This document shows, in pieces, positions 34,970 through 42,706 of a DNA stretch of 64,000 nt. The notes beneath the pieces were generated by a model that worked only from the letters and a program-made list of their open reading frames with translations, had not been told where the DNA came from and did no database searches. The stretch's first letter is position 1. Each line of letters begins with the position of its first letter. Origin of the DNA: Streptomyces sp. NBC_01381 (GTDB lineage: Bacteria > Actinomycetota > Actinomycetes > Streptomycetales > Streptomycetaceae); contig NZ_JAPEPI010000006.1 of the NCBI RefSeq assembly GCF_026340305.1, positions 35,644-99,643 on the forward strand, read 5' to 3'. The position numbers were made by a program, and so were the translations under genes.

Positions 34970-35001
34970 GGAAGGGGACCCGCGACGGGCGGGATGTGAC
35001 A
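34970..35001 (-). promoter_or_regulatory. Bipartite promoter motif, copy upstream of the coupling operon
   Basis: On the minus strand TGTCACATC (35001-34993), 14 nt, TCCCCTTCC (34978-34970), about 50 bp before the start at 34920. GAGAATTTCTTG lies about 20 nt upstream of TGTCACATC. Same 32-bp length as the three other copies. Confidence 0.65.
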
Positions 35002-35134
35002 GCCAACGACAAGAAATTCTCACGGCCCGTGAGTGGGCGGCGTGTAGACCTGCCGCCCGCCGAGAAGCAGTGAGCGGACGGGGACCTGGGCAGCGGTCGG
35101 GCCCGGCAACAGAGCGGAGCCGGACAGCCGAGAC

Positions 35135-35175
35135 GTGAGTGGGGCCGGACCCAGCCTGGGCCCGACCCCACTCAC
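35135..35175 (-). terminator. Hairpin downstream of the DUF397 pseudogene
   Basis: GTGAGTGGGG (35135-35144) and CCCCACTCAC (35166-35175), with inner CCCAG/CTGGG pairs, form an imperfect 41-nt hairpin just after the DUF397 remnant. Confidence 0.6.
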
Positions 35176-35197
35176 CACGTGCGTGCGTGGTCAGCCG

Positions 35198-35413
35198 TCA
35201 GATCATTCCGTTGCGGACACCTGCGACGAAGCCGACGAACGCCGACGTCGGAACCAGGACGTTCACGCCGTCCGGGATCTTGGAGTCACGCATCGCCATC
35301 CAGCCCTCCGGAGCTCGTGCCACCTCTACGCAGGCGCCGCTCTCACTGCTCGCCGACGACTTCTACCAGGCGAGTTCCTCGGGGTTGTAGCGGGGAGGGG
35401 TGGGGCGATTCAT
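35198..35413 (-). pseudogene. DUF397 protein with in-frame amber stop
   Basis: From ATG 35413 the frame reads MNRPTPPRYNPEELAW, then TAG at 35365-35363, then KSSASSESGACVEVARAPEG, GWMAMRDSKIPDG and LVPTSAFVGFVAGVRNGM to TGA at 35198. DUF397 proteins have a W-x-K-S-S start, so the amber codon replaces the x position, most simply TAC (Tyr) to TAG. The rest of the 71-residue protein is intact. DUF397 proteins pair with XRE regulators; an intact copy lies next to the XRE gene at 35578. Most likely a recent pseudogene. Confidence 0.8.
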
Positions 35414-35532
35414 GATTAGGTCTCCTCTGCAGCGAGATCATGCAGGAGTGGTGCGTGCGGTACGCCGATGATGGCGAATTGAGAGGCTCCCTCCCACCCA
35501 ACCTGGTGGACGCCGTGGCCTTCGGAAATGCC

Positions 35533-35558
35533 GAAGGGGGCCGAGGACGGCCCCCTTC
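35533..35558 (-). terminator. Terminator of the XRE-DUF397 operon
   Basis: GAAGGGGGCC (35533-35542) and GGCCCCCTTC (35549-35558), perfect 10-bp stem with 6-nt loop, 20 nt after the DUF397 stop. Confidence 0.75.
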
Positions 35559-35577
35559 AATGCGTATACGGGTTTGA

Positions 35578-35814
35578 TCAGGCAGAGGGGAGATCGAACT
35601 CCCCGTGCTTGGCGCCGTCGAGCCAGCACCGCCACACGTGCTCGGTGACGATGAAGGGGGCGTTGCCCAGGTCTTCGTTGTCCCGTATCGCGACGTATCC
35701 GTTGCCCAGCAGGGCAACTTCGAGGCAGCCGCCGTTGGAGCTGGAGGCGGACGCCTTCTTCCAAGGAGCGTTCGTGAGGTCGACGGACGACGGGCGCCCG
35801 GTCGTGCTGTTCAT
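35578..35814 (-). CDS. DUF397 protein
   Basis: A 78-residue protein with the family pattern W-x-K-A-S (NAPWKKASASSSNGG), CLEVALL, VAIRDNEDL and FIVTEHVWRCWLDG. DUF397 proteins are small partners encoded next to XRE-DUF5753 regulators throughout Streptomyces (BldB is a related small regulator), and some act as toxin-like partners of the XRE protein. Its start overlaps the stop of the XRE gene. Confidence 0.88.
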   Translation of the reverse strand: MNSTTGRPSSVDLTNAPWKKASASSSNGGCLEVALLGNGYVAIRDNEDLGNAPFIVTEHVWRCWLDGAKHGEFDLPSA

Positions 35815-36665
35815 CAGATCTCCTCCGCGGCGCTTTCAATGAGCGCCGTTGATTCATCGGGGTCGCGAGCGGAAGCCTTCAGCAGATCGAAGGTCTTGAC
35901 GAAGCGGCGCACGTCGCGCTCCTTCTCCAAGTACAGGTTTCCGGCAGGCGAGTCGACGTAGACGACGGCCGGATCTTCCTCGAACTCCAGCAGGCTGAAG
36001 GCGCCGCCCAGTCCGGGGTGGCTTTCCTTGTCCATGGGGAAGATCTGGATCGTCACGTTCGGCAGTTGGGCCAGGTCCCGGATGTGCTGCAGTTGTTCGC
36101 GCATCGCTTCGCGCCCGCCGATCGGACGTCGGATGACGTTCTCGTCCATGACCGCCCATAGGTCGAGCGGCGCCTCGGTGCGGGTGAGGAGCTGTTGGCG
36201 TCCTTCGCGCAGTTTGACGAGGTCGTCGACGTCGTCTGGCCGGTGGGTGCGTGTGGCGTTCAGGATGGCCCGCGCGTACTCCGCGGTCTGCAGGATGCCG
36301 TGCACGAGGAGCGGCTCGAAGGCGCTCTCCTTGCGGGCATCGGTCTCGAGGCCGATGTATGCCTCCAGGCCCGGGGGAAGTTCCAATGCCTCCCACCAGC
36401 CTTGTTTCTGGCTGTCGCTCAGGAGTCCAAGAAGCCGGGTGACGACGGTCTCGTCCGTCACGCCATAGAACTCGCACAGCTGGATCACGTCGCCGGGCTT
36501 GGCCACGGCGCCGCCGCGGCCGTTCTCGATCCGGCTCATGCGGGTGCGGTGGCACTTCAGCAGGACCGCAGCGTCCTCAAGTTCCTTGTTCGCGTCTTTC
36601 CTCAGCCGTCGGAGTTCTTTGCCGAGCTGGCGACGGTGCACCGTCGGACTGGTTGGTGCCGGCAT
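35814..36665 (-). CDS. XRE-family regulator with DUF5753 domain
   Basis: A 283-residue regulator. The N-terminal helix-turn-helix (LGKELRRLRKDANKELEDAA, HRTRMSRIENGRG) is followed by a DUF5753 domain (about 95-270, EAYIGLETDARKESAFEPLL, VHGILQTAEYARAIL, DENVIRRPIGG, VTIQIFPM). ATG 36665 puts the HTH at residues about 15-55. It forms an operon with DUF397, the common Streptomyces XRE/DUF397 module. The upstream region 36792-36832 has nested palindromes that may be its operators. The second helix says HRTRMSRIE where many have STISRIE. Confidence 0.88.
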   Translation of the reverse strand: MPAPTSPTVHRRQLGKELRRLRKDANKELEDAAVLLKCHRTRMSRIENGRGGAVAKPGDVIQLCEFYGVTDETVVTRLLGLLSDSQKQGWWEALELPPGLEAYIGLETDARKESAFEPLLVHGILQTAEYARAILNATRTHRPDDVDDLVKLREGRQQLLTRTEAPLDLWAVMDENVIRRPIGGREAMREQLQHIRDLAQLPNVTIQIFPMDKESHPGLGGAFSLLEFEEDPAVVYVDSPAGNLYLEKERDVRRFVKTFDLLKASARDPDESTALIESAAEEI

Positions 36666-36791
36666 CCCCGCCCTCGCTCTCCGCTTCCGGCGCTTAGTGC
36701 GCGCACTTGCTTGGCCCCAGTCTGCCGCATCTCCCGGACGAGCTGCACACATCAGGTCTCTCCCTCTCTGCGATCTCGCACAAATGCTCCC

Positions 36792-36832
36792 GCACGTTCC
36801 ACGCACGTGCGTAGCACTTGTGCAGAACGTGC
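36792..36832. promoter_or_regulatory. Nested palindromes in the divergent promoter region
   Basis: GCACGTTC (36792-36799) and GAACGTGC (36825-36832) enclose ACGCACGTGCGT (36801-36812) and GCACTTGTGC (36814-36823). The region separates the XRE gene from the rightward genes starting at 36912. It is a good candidate for XRE operator sites controlling both directions. Confidence 0.55.
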
Positions 36833-36911
36833 GTACAGCGGCACTCTAGGGGCAGTCGCTACGTGATGTAGCAGCGCGATAGCGCAGAGTTGATCAAGAG
36901 GGGTGGGCGTG

Positions 36912-37148
36912 ATGTCCGCGAAACGGCCAGCAGCCGCCGACGTACGCGCGGCACCGCTAGACCCCTTACACACGACGCCCGATCAAGACGCCCGGCTCAA
37001 CGGCCGGGCCTGCGCACGATGCAGCGGCACCGATGACCTACGACCGGGCGGAATGGCCAAGACGATCAGCGGCCCGGTGGGCCAGGGCCTCCTTGCCTGG
37101 CCCGTGAAGGTCTGCCGCCACTGCCGGAACACCGGGGGCACCCAATGA
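36912..37148 (+). CDS. Small zinc-ribbon-like protein
   Basis: A 78-residue protein with CARC and CRHC motifs about 35 residues apart (GRACARCSGT, VKVCRHCRNTGG), the spacing of a small zinc ribbon. ATG 36912 has GAGGGG 8 nt upstream; GTG 36903 is an alternative. It overlaps the next gene by 4 nt. Such proteins are frequent beside XRE/DUF397 modules in Streptomyces; no function is known to me. Confidence 0.6.
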   Translation: MSAKRPAAADVRAAPLDPLHTTPDQDARLNGRACARCSGTDDLRPGGMAKTISGPVGQGLLAWPVKVCRHCRNTGGTQ

Positions 37149-37675
37149 CCGCCTACGGCCCCGCCGAGCGATGGACACCCGGCACCCGACCCCGCCGCCC
37201 CGCCGAGTCCTGGACGCCGGGCACCCCTCCCGGCGAACACCTCTGGCAGGCCTGGCAGGTAGGCCGGTGCGCCACCGTCCGCGTCACCGGGGCCGACGTC
37301 GTGCGCATCACTGCCTCTCTGGCCGACGCGGTGCGGACCTTGCTCGAGGAGCGGAAGATCCCCCTCGGCCCGGTCTTGGATACCCGCCCGCGCGGCGCCG
37401 TCGAGTTCACCGTGCCCGCCGGTACTTCCGCCACCTGGCCGCCTCTGCCCGACACCCAATGCGTCTCCGAGGCCGAACTCCGGTGCCCCGCCCCCGATGT
37501 GACGGCCGCCAGCGGCCGTCGTGTGGGCGGCCGCTGCTGGATCCTTTCGCCGTCCCACACCCCGCACGCCGTAACCGACGCCAACGCCCTGCGCGAGGCC
37601 GTCACCACCGCACTTGCCCACCGGCGCGATGCCCGCGCCGACACCCCGCCGAGCCGCCCGGGAGGGCGCGGATGA
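37145..37675 (+). CDS. Unknown protein of the XRE/DUF397 neighbourhood
   Basis: A 176-residue protein starting at ATG 37145 in an ATGA overlap. The N-terminus has two WTPGT repeats, the core includes HLWQAWQVGRCATVRV, GPVLDTRPRGAVEFTVPAGT and ATWPPLPDTQC. I recall similar proteins next to XRE regulators, with a weak likeness to part of bifunctional primase/polymerase domains, but the catalytic residues of a primase are not visible. Function unknown. It overlaps the following ATPase gene. Confidence 0.55.
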   Translation: MTAYGPAERWTPGTRPRRPAESWTPGTPPGEHLWQAWQVGRCATVRVTGADVVRITASLADAVRTLLEERKIPLGPVLDTRPRGAVEFTVPAGTSATWPPLPDTQCVSEAELRCPAPDVTAASGRRVGGRCWILSPSHTPHAVTDANALREAVTTALAHRRDARADTPPSRPGGRG

Positions 37676-38214
37676 TGTACAGATCAGCACCGGGAAGCCA
37701 GAGCGCCGTCGAGCCGGACCGCGACGCAGAGGCACGCCCGGGTGATGACCACGAGCCTGGCACGCTGTGCACTGTGCTCCGGCTGTCCGGGTCCTCCAAG
37801 CAGACGCCGGGCGACGCCCGCGCCAAGGTCGGCACCACGCTCACTGACTGGGGCGTCGCCGAGGCCGTACGCAGGGACCTGCAGCTGATCGTCAGCGAAC
37901 TCACCACCAACTCCGTCACGTACACCCGCAGTCCAGAAGTCGTCGTCTCCGTCACGCTCACCGACAAGACGGCCGCAGTGAGCGTCGACGACCAAGGTCC
38001 CCACCGCCATCTCAGCCCCCAAAGTGCGGGTCCCGAGGCCGAACACGGCCGGGGCCTGTGGCTCGTCGCCACCGTGGCGAGCCGGTGGGAGCAGAGCGAG
38101 ACCGACGACGGCGGCACCACCGTGCGAGCGGAAATCGACCTCCCCAGCCATCAGCTGCCAACCACTCCCCACGCCACCGAGGACACCCCCGATGCCCCCC
38201 GAGATCACCCCTGA
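37672..38214 (+). CDS. Anti-sigma-factor type ATP-binding protein (HATPase_c)
   Basis: A 180-residue GHKL protein like the one at 1745. N box LIVSELTTNSVTYT (about 73-86), VSVDDQGP (about 104-111) and HGRGLWLV (about 123-130) are all present. ATG 37672 overlaps the previous stop in ATGATG; an ATG 3 nt later is possible. Such proteins bind sigma factors or their antagonists. With a sigma-like protein encoded at 51.4 kb a partnership is possible but purely positional. Confidence 0.82.
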   Translation: MMYRSAPGSQSAVEPDRDAEARPGDDHEPGTLCTVLRLSGSSKQTPGDARAKVGTTLTDWGVAEAVRRDLQLIVSELTTNSVTYTRSPEVVVSVTLTDKTAAVSVDDQGPHRHLSPQSAGPEAEHGRGLWLVATVASRWEQSETDDGGTTVRAEIDLPSHQLPTTPHATEDTPDAPRDHP

Positions 38215-38761
38215 ACACGCCCGCGCGTTGTACGCGGAGATGAACCCCAGCTACCTCCCGCACGTGGTGCGGCCTCAGCTGGAGAGGGTGCCGCCGTACG
38301 GCCGCTTACGTGTGAGGACTCCCCACCAGACCATCCGGTCGATGACCTGGACGTTTCCATCCCACGCCACGGAAACCCGCGAGTACGCGTGCTTGAACGT
38401 GGGCTTGGCCGCCCTCGGGTGGGGCCTGCCCGGGGCAGTGGCCGACGAGCTCGGCAACGAGGCCGCCGCGTTGACCGCACTCGCCGCAGAGCTCGAGTTC
38501 CCCGGCGCACGCCAGGCCGTCACCGCGGCCCTCGACGCCAGCCGCGCCATCGTGGGCGTGGTCGCCCTCACCGGCCGCCAGGACCTGACGGAACTGGAGG
38601 CACCCCAGGATCCCGGCGTAGTCGAGGCAGTACGGGGCCACACCGCGATGACGGGCAGGCTCGACCTCCCGGCGGGGCCCGCTCTGATCACGGTGGTAGA
38701 ACTCCTGGGCCCCGGCCCCTCACCCGATCGCCTCCCTGCAACGCCGACGGGAGACGGGTGA
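38192..38761 (+). CDS. Unknown soluble protein
   Basis: A 189-residue protein whose start (ATG 38192) overlaps the end of the ATPase gene by 23 nt. Features: SYLPHVVRPQLERVPPYGRL, a middle with TWTFPSHATETREYACLNVG and alanine-rich helices (ALTALAAELEFPGARQAVTA). No domain recognised. Codon use is that of the neighbours. Probably cotranscribed from the promoter region at 36.8 kb. Confidence 0.5.
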   Translation: MPPEITPEHARALYAEMNPSYLPHVVRPQLERVPPYGRLRVRTPHQTIRSMTWTFPSHATETREYACLNVGLAALGWGLPGAVADELGNEAAALTALAAELEFPGARQAVTAALDASRAIVGVVALTGRQDLTELEAPQDPGVVEAVRGHTAMTGRLDLPAGPALITVVELLGPGPSPDRLPATPTGDG

Positions 38762-38765
38762 CGCC

Positions 38766-38920
38766 ATGAGCGCACATCAGCACTACTGGAACCACGTGCG
38801 GGTGCCCTACATCGCGTCAGCCTGCACGGCTGCACCACGGTCGACCTGGACGACCTGGCCGCGGCCGGGCGAGCGGGAGCCCGCGCAACGCGCTCGGCAG
38901 CCGACGGAGGCGCGCGGTGA
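38766..38920 (+). pseudogene. Possible frameshifted small gene
   Basis: ATG 38766 with GGAGACGG upstream begins MSAHQHYWNHVRVPYIAS. From about 38815 a neighbouring frame looks coding instead (VSLHGCTTVDLDDLAAAG, GARATRSAADGGAR) and stops at 38918-38920. The original frame becomes Arg/Pro-rich and runs on into the next gene. One missing base near 38815 would restore a gene of about 51 codons. No homologue recalled. Confidence 0.35.
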
Positions 38921-39137
38921 GGACAAAAGCCCGCCGGATCCCCGGCGTCCTGCGCGCGTCCCGCGTCGAGGGCAAATCGACCGCCTTCTCCCGCCCCCTC
39001 CTTCGGTGATGACGACTCGGAGGAGGGGCGCGGGGCTCAACTCGCCTGGGCCAGCCCCTCATCAGGCAGCACGACGCCGAGCCCGGTGCACAGAGGCTTC
39101 CGCCACAACGTGTGGCGGGGGAAAGGAGAGCACATCC

Positions 39138-39719
39138 ATGAGCGTCACCATGCCGCAGCCCCACGAGGTGGGCGAGGCCGCACGCCGTATGCGTACGGCG
39201 TTCGAGACAGATGAGGAGTTCACCGCGTTCCGCACCGCCGTCCTCACCTACAACAAGGACTGGCCCTGCTACTCAGGCTTCGCGGTGATCTCCGAGTGGG
39301 ACATCGCCAGGGACGGCGAGCCCCTGTTCACCGAGGGCCTGCGCGCCCTACTCCTGAAGTCTGCCGTGTTCGCGCTGACCGGAGACGAGCGCGCGGCGGA
39401 GATCGCGCTGCCCAACCCGGTCGACGACGTCACCCACGCCATGCTCGCCCAGCCGCAGATGCTCACGCGGATGACCGAGCGACTGGGCATGACGGTGATC
39501 CACCAGACCGACCAGGAACACCTCACCTACGACACCGGCGGCTACACCTACGCCTGCTACGTCGCCGCATTCGGCGACGAGCCGCCCACCCGGTACTGGA
39601 TCGACAAGGGTGAAGTCGACCGTCGTCTCGCGCTCCTGGACATTGAGCACCAGAAGATCGGGATCAGGGACAACGGACTGTCCCACGGCTTCACGTTCGC
39701 CCCGGCGCCTGCGGCCTAG
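39138..39719 (+). CDS. Unknown soluble protein
   Basis: A 193-residue protein starting at ATG 39138 with AAAGGAGAG upstream. The sequence is well balanced (VGEAARRMRTAFETDEEFTA, CYSGFAVISEWDIARDGEP, MLTRMTERLGMTVIHQT, GYTYACYVAAFGDEPPTRYW), suggesting a folded cytoplasmic protein. No family recognised. A strong terminator follows at 39734-39769. Confidence 0.65.
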   Translation: MSVTMPQPHEVGEAARRMRTAFETDEEFTAFRTAVLTYNKDWPCYSGFAVISEWDIARDGEPLFTEGLRALLLKSAVFALTGDERAAEIALPNPVDDVTHAMLAQPQMLTRMTERLGMTVIHQTDQEHLTYDTGGYTYACYVAAFGDEPPTRYWIDKGEVDRRLALLDIEHQKIGIRDNGLSHGFTFAPAPAA

Positions 39720-39733
39720 CCCAAGCCCGGCAC

Positions 39734-39769
39734 GGCCTCTCCCGGTTCCACGACGGACCGGGAGAGGCC
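39734..39769 (+). terminator. Intrinsic terminator
   Basis: GGCCTCTCCCGGT (39734-39746) pairs with ACCGGGAGAGGCC (39757-39769), a 13-bp perfect stem with 10-nt loop, then CTTCTGCTT. It lies 15 nt after the 39138 gene. Confidence 0.8.
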
Positions 39770-39829
39770 CTTCTGCTTGTACGCTCGCAGGCGCGTGGAC
39801 GGGCACTGCGCCTGATGGGGAGGTCCTCG

Positions 39830-40234
39830 CTAGCTGAGCGCACGGCGCAGCGTCTCCAGCACATCGACATCCGGGAACACCCGAGGGATCTCCGCGTACG
39901 CCTGCTCGATGAGGCCATCGAGCAGAGCAGGCGCCGCGCCATACAACAGATCATGCAGGTAGGGCACCAGCTCGGCTTCCGTTTCCGGCAGCTCGACCTT
40001 CTTGACCAGCGGCGCGCCCTCGCTCTTGTACATGGCGACAGGCAGGCCGACCTTCTCGGGGTGCACACACACCGGCACCCGGTCCGCGGAGTAGCGAAAG
40101 CCGTCGGAGGGATCGAAAGGCGCCTCCTTGCAGGGCCTTTCGTACACGTCGAACTCACCGACGGGCAGGCGTCGCGACGGGCAGACGCCACACGCGAGGT
40201 GGAGTACGTCCCCACTGACGAAGGCCTCGACCAT
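39830..40234 (-). CDS. Unknown protein with cysteine pairs
   Basis: A 134-residue acidic protein with HLACGVCPSRRLPVG near the N-terminus, ERPCKEA and PVCVHPEKVG, four cysteines that could bind zinc. The second half is helical (ELVPYLHDLLYGAAPALLDG). ATG 40234 overlaps the start of codon-typical sequence. Alone on the minus strand next to the 40391-41796 genes. No function inferred. Confidence 0.6.
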   Translation of the reverse strand: MVEAFVSGDVLHLACGVCPSRRLPVGEFDVYERPCKEAPFDPSDGFRYSADRVPVCVHPEKVGLPVAMYKSEGAPLVKKVELPETEAELVPYLHDLLYGAAPALLDGLIEQAYAEIPRVFPDVDVLETLRRALS

Positions 40235-40390
40235 GGGGCGAGGATATCCACCATGGCCAGGAGGAAGGCGGCATCCCGACCGCCCGTGACCCGTACTGGG
40301 GTGCCCAGGGCGACGTTGACGCCGTCACCAGCACGATCAGCGTTCCAACCACATCTCGCCGGTGCCGAGGCAAAGCGCAGGCGCGCAGCA

Positions 40391-40777
40391 TCAGCTCTCC
40401 GGCTGGCGGCGCAGGTACCGCCAGAAGCGCGCGAGGCTGCCCACGTTGCGGTGGCGCAGGAGATGGGCAGCGCCGGCGAGGAAGAGGCACGCGTAGGCGA
40501 GTGCGGCGACCGAGCCACCAAGGATCAGAAGGACCGCACCGACAAGACCACCCGGTGACAGGTACAACTCGTTCAGGATCTGGGAGCACCGATGCAGCTG
40601 GTGCTGCACGACGAGGGCGAGCAGCCAGACGATGGCGATCAGTACGGGGAAGGGGCCAAGGGCCCCCAGCCAGGTCATGAATCGCCGAAGGCGCTGGAGG
40701 CGGTGGGAGCTGGCCGTGATGACGCGTTCGGCCTGGCTGATCGGGTCGTCGAGGGTTCCGTCGCGATGGGGCGTCAT
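40391..40777 (-). CDS. Small two-helix membrane protein
   Basis: A 128-residue protein with membrane helices GPFPVLIAIVWLLALVVQ (about 42-60) and GLVGAVLLILGGSVAALAYA (about 78-97), basic ends (RHRNVGSLARFWRYLRRQ). It overlaps the upstream gene by 4 nt (ATGA) and so belongs to the operon started by the promoter motif at 41826-41857. Unknown function; possibly an envelope part of transfer. Confidence 0.62.
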   Translation of the reverse strand: MTPHRDGTLDDPISQAERVITASSHRLQRLRRFMTWLGALGPFPVLIAIVWLLALVVQHQLHRCSQILNELYLSPGGLVGAVLLILGGSVAALAYACLFLAGAAHLLRHRNVGSLARFWRYLRRQPES

Positions 40778-41796
40778 GCCCGGCCCCTTCGGTTGACGCG
40801 CAGCGAGTTGAGTTGGGTGGCGGCATACCGGTGCGCGGTAGCGAGCTCGCCCAACGCGGCGGCGTGGTCGGCCAGGACCTGCGGGGGCAGCGTGTCGCCG
40901 TCCAGCTCTACCGACCCGGTCGGGCCGTCGGGGAACTCGTCCTGAGGTTCCGCGCGGAGGTTCACCGTCCGGTCCAAGTCCTGATGCGCAGCGGCGGCTT
41001 CGGCGACCTGGCGGGCGAGCGCGCTGTAGAGGTCCTCGTAAGCGCGCAGCCTGGCGTCACAGTTCGGCCAGGTGACGCGTTCGGCCAGCAGGCCGGCAGC
41101 GTCCCACAACACGCGGTGACCGAGCCGGGCCGCGTGCGACAGCTCCGGCAGGTCGATGGTGGCGGCCGCCTGGGCGACCTGGTCGTGCAGGACGATCAGG
41201 CGCCCCAGGTACGCGCGGGCCGGCTCGGCCTCGATGACGCGGACGAAGCGACGGGCGACGGTGTCGAGATGACGCGGCAGGACCGAGACATACAGCGGAA
41301 CAAGCAGCATCACCGGGACCACGACACCGACCGGCAGCAGATCCCTGGCCAGGGCGTGGAGCCCTGCCGTGAGGCTGACGAGCGCGGTGAACGCTGTGGG
41401 GAGGGTGAGCGAGAAGAGCCGCAACCCGGGCGGGCGCCGGTTGAGCCACCTCCGAGCAAGGACCGCGGAACGAGGCATCTGCGGTGGCAGGACACCGATC
41501 TGGCAGGGCTCCTCGGGTTCTGCCTCGCCGAGTGAGGCCTGCCAGCGCATCCAGCCCCAGCTCGTTCGCCGCCCGATGCGAATGAACACCGAAGCGGAAT
41601 GGGGCGCTTCGGGAGAGTGGAGCTCAGCGCCATACCGCTGAACCCGGCGGCACTGCTCCTCCCAGCGTCCCGGCTGGCCGGCGAAGGGGCGCAGCACGTC
41701 GTTGCACACTGCATCGTCCGGGGACGCGGGGGAGACGACATCGGGAGCAACGGCCGTCGGGCCGTGGAGGTCGGGCATGGTGCCTGCCTTCCGCAT
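40774..41796 (-). CDS. Membrane protein under the shared promoter motif
   Basis: A 340-residue protein. Two adjacent hydrophobic helices lie at about residues 145-190 (LPTAFTALVSLTAGLHALAR, PVGVVVPVMLLVPLYVSVLP), flanked by a soluble N-terminal half and a helical C-terminal half (EAAAAHQDLDRTVNLRA). ATG 41796 has GGGGA 8 nt upstream; ATG 41778 is an alternative. The promoter motif at 41826-41857 would give a leader of about 25 nt. Not recognised; sharing the promoter motif with pilus and secretion operons suggests a role in the same process. Confidence 0.62.
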   Translation of the reverse strand: MRKAGTMPDLHGPTAVAPDVVSPASPDDAVCNDVLRPFAGQPGRWEEQCRRVQRYGAELHSPEAPHSASVFIRIGRRTSWGWMRWQASLGEAEPEEPCQIGVLPPQMPRSAVLARRWLNRRPPGLRLFSLTLPTAFTALVSLTAGLHALARDLLPVGVVVPVMLLVPLYVSVLPRHLDTVARRFVRVIEAEPARAYLGRLIVLHDQVAQAAATIDLPELSHAARLGHRVLWDAAGLLAERVTWPNCDARLRAYEDLYSALARQVAEAAAAHQDLDRTVNLRAEPQDEFPDGPTGSVELDGDTLPPQVLADHAAALGELATAHRYAATQLNSLRVNRRGRA

Positions 41797-41825
41797 CGGT
41801 GGTCCCCAATCCGGGGTGCGTTGAG

Positions 41826-41857
41826 GGAAGGGGAGCGCAGCGGCACCAGATGTGACA
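41826..41857 (-). promoter_or_regulatory. Bipartite promoter motif, copy upstream of the 41796 gene
   Basis: On the minus strand TGTCACATC (41857-41849), 14 nt, TCCCCTTCC (41834-41826), 30 bp before the start codon. GAGAAATTCTTC lies 18 nt upstream. Identical geometry to the three other copies. Confidence 0.65.
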
Positions 41858-42001
41858 CCGGCCGAAGAATTTCTCCACCTCGCCCACAGCGTGGGGCGGA
41901 CGGCGCACACCAAGAAGCCGTGTCACACCTTCGCTGTAAGCAGTTCGTGCTGGTCAGGGCCCAGACCCCACTGCAGCAGTACGGAGACGCTTCACACCGG
42001 T

Positions 42002-42016
42002 TCTACCGGCGGTAGA
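42002..42016. promoter_or_regulatory. Operator-like palindrome before the toxin-antitoxin genes
   Basis: TCTACCG-G-CGGTAGA, a perfect 7+1+7 palindrome ending 10 bp before ATG 42026. Antitoxins of the ribbon-helix-helix class usually bind such sites and repress their own operon. Confidence 0.6.
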
Positions 42017-42025
42017 GTGGCGGGT

Positions 42026-42304
42026 ATGGGGAAACCGGACACGAGCATCAAGACGACCCAGCAAGCCCGCGACCGGCTGCGCGTCCTCGCGGAAGAGGGC
42101 GGCACGACCATCGCCGACCTGGTCGAGGAACTTGCCCTGTCTCGCTTGACGGCGTCTGAGCGCGAGGAGCGTGCCCGCGAGGCAGCCGCTGATCTCGGCC
42201 TGGCCTACACCCCCGAGCTCAAGGCCCGGGGCCAGGCGGCGTGGGATCTCGTCGCGCGTCACGCCGAGCAGCAGGGGAAGAACAGCGGGACCGACGCCGC
42301 GTGA
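42026..42304 (+). CDS. Antitoxin, ribbon-helix-helix/VapB-like
   Basis: A 92-residue protein with MGKPDTSIKTTQQARDRLRV, the short strand and basic helix of ribbon-helix-helix (Arc/CopG) proteins, followed by GTTIADLVEELALSRL and an acidic helical tail that would cover the toxin. Its TGA overlaps the GTG of the next gene. The gene pair, order and overlap fit a type II toxin-antitoxin module that stabilises the plasmid. An operator-like palindrome precedes it. Confidence 0.72.
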   Translation: MGKPDTSIKTTQQARDRLRVLAEEGGTTIADLVEELALSRLTASEREERAREAAADLGLAYTPELKARGQAAWDLVARHAEQQGKNSGTDAA

Positions 42305-42681
42305 ACCTGACCGTCGTCCTCGATCACACCGCGCTGATCGGCCTCTTCAGGGGAGAGGAGTTCTTCACCAGCCTGTACGTGGAGGCCTCACACCGCCGGG
42401 GCCACATCATCGCCCCGGCCCTGTCCATCCTGACCGCCGAGCGCGAGACGCCGGGAGCCGGAACGCACGCAGCCTCTCGTCCCTTCATGACGATCGCGCC
42501 CTTCGAGACAGCGAACCTGCGGGACTCGCTGACCTGGCCGACCACTGTCCCGTGGGCTGTCGTACACCCAGCCGCCCTGCACTGGCAGGCGCTGTCCCAG
42601 GGCGAAACGCTCCACGTGATCAGCACCGCCCCTGAGCTGTACGCCGGCACTGGCGTAAGCCCTCTCAATCCCTACGCGTAA
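42301..42681 (+). CDS. Toxin, PIN-like protein
   Basis: A 126-residue protein starting at GTG 42301 in a GTGA overlap with the antitoxin gene. LTVVLDHTALIGLF at the N-terminus places an aspartate (D8) where PIN nucleases have their first metal ligand; LSILTAERE may supply the second acidic position. The rest matches PIN proteins only loosely, so the fold is a moderate guess based on gene context. PIN toxins cut RNA. Alternative: an unrelated small partner protein. Confidence 0.6.
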   Translation: MNLTVVLDHTALIGLFRGEEFFTSLYVEASHRRGHIIAPALSILTAERETPGAGTHAASRPFMTIAPFETANLRDSLTWPTTVPWAVVHPAALHWQALSQGETLHVISTAPELYAGTGVSPLNPYA

Positions 42682-42706
42682 CCCGGTCATCAGGACGAAA
42701 GGCGCG

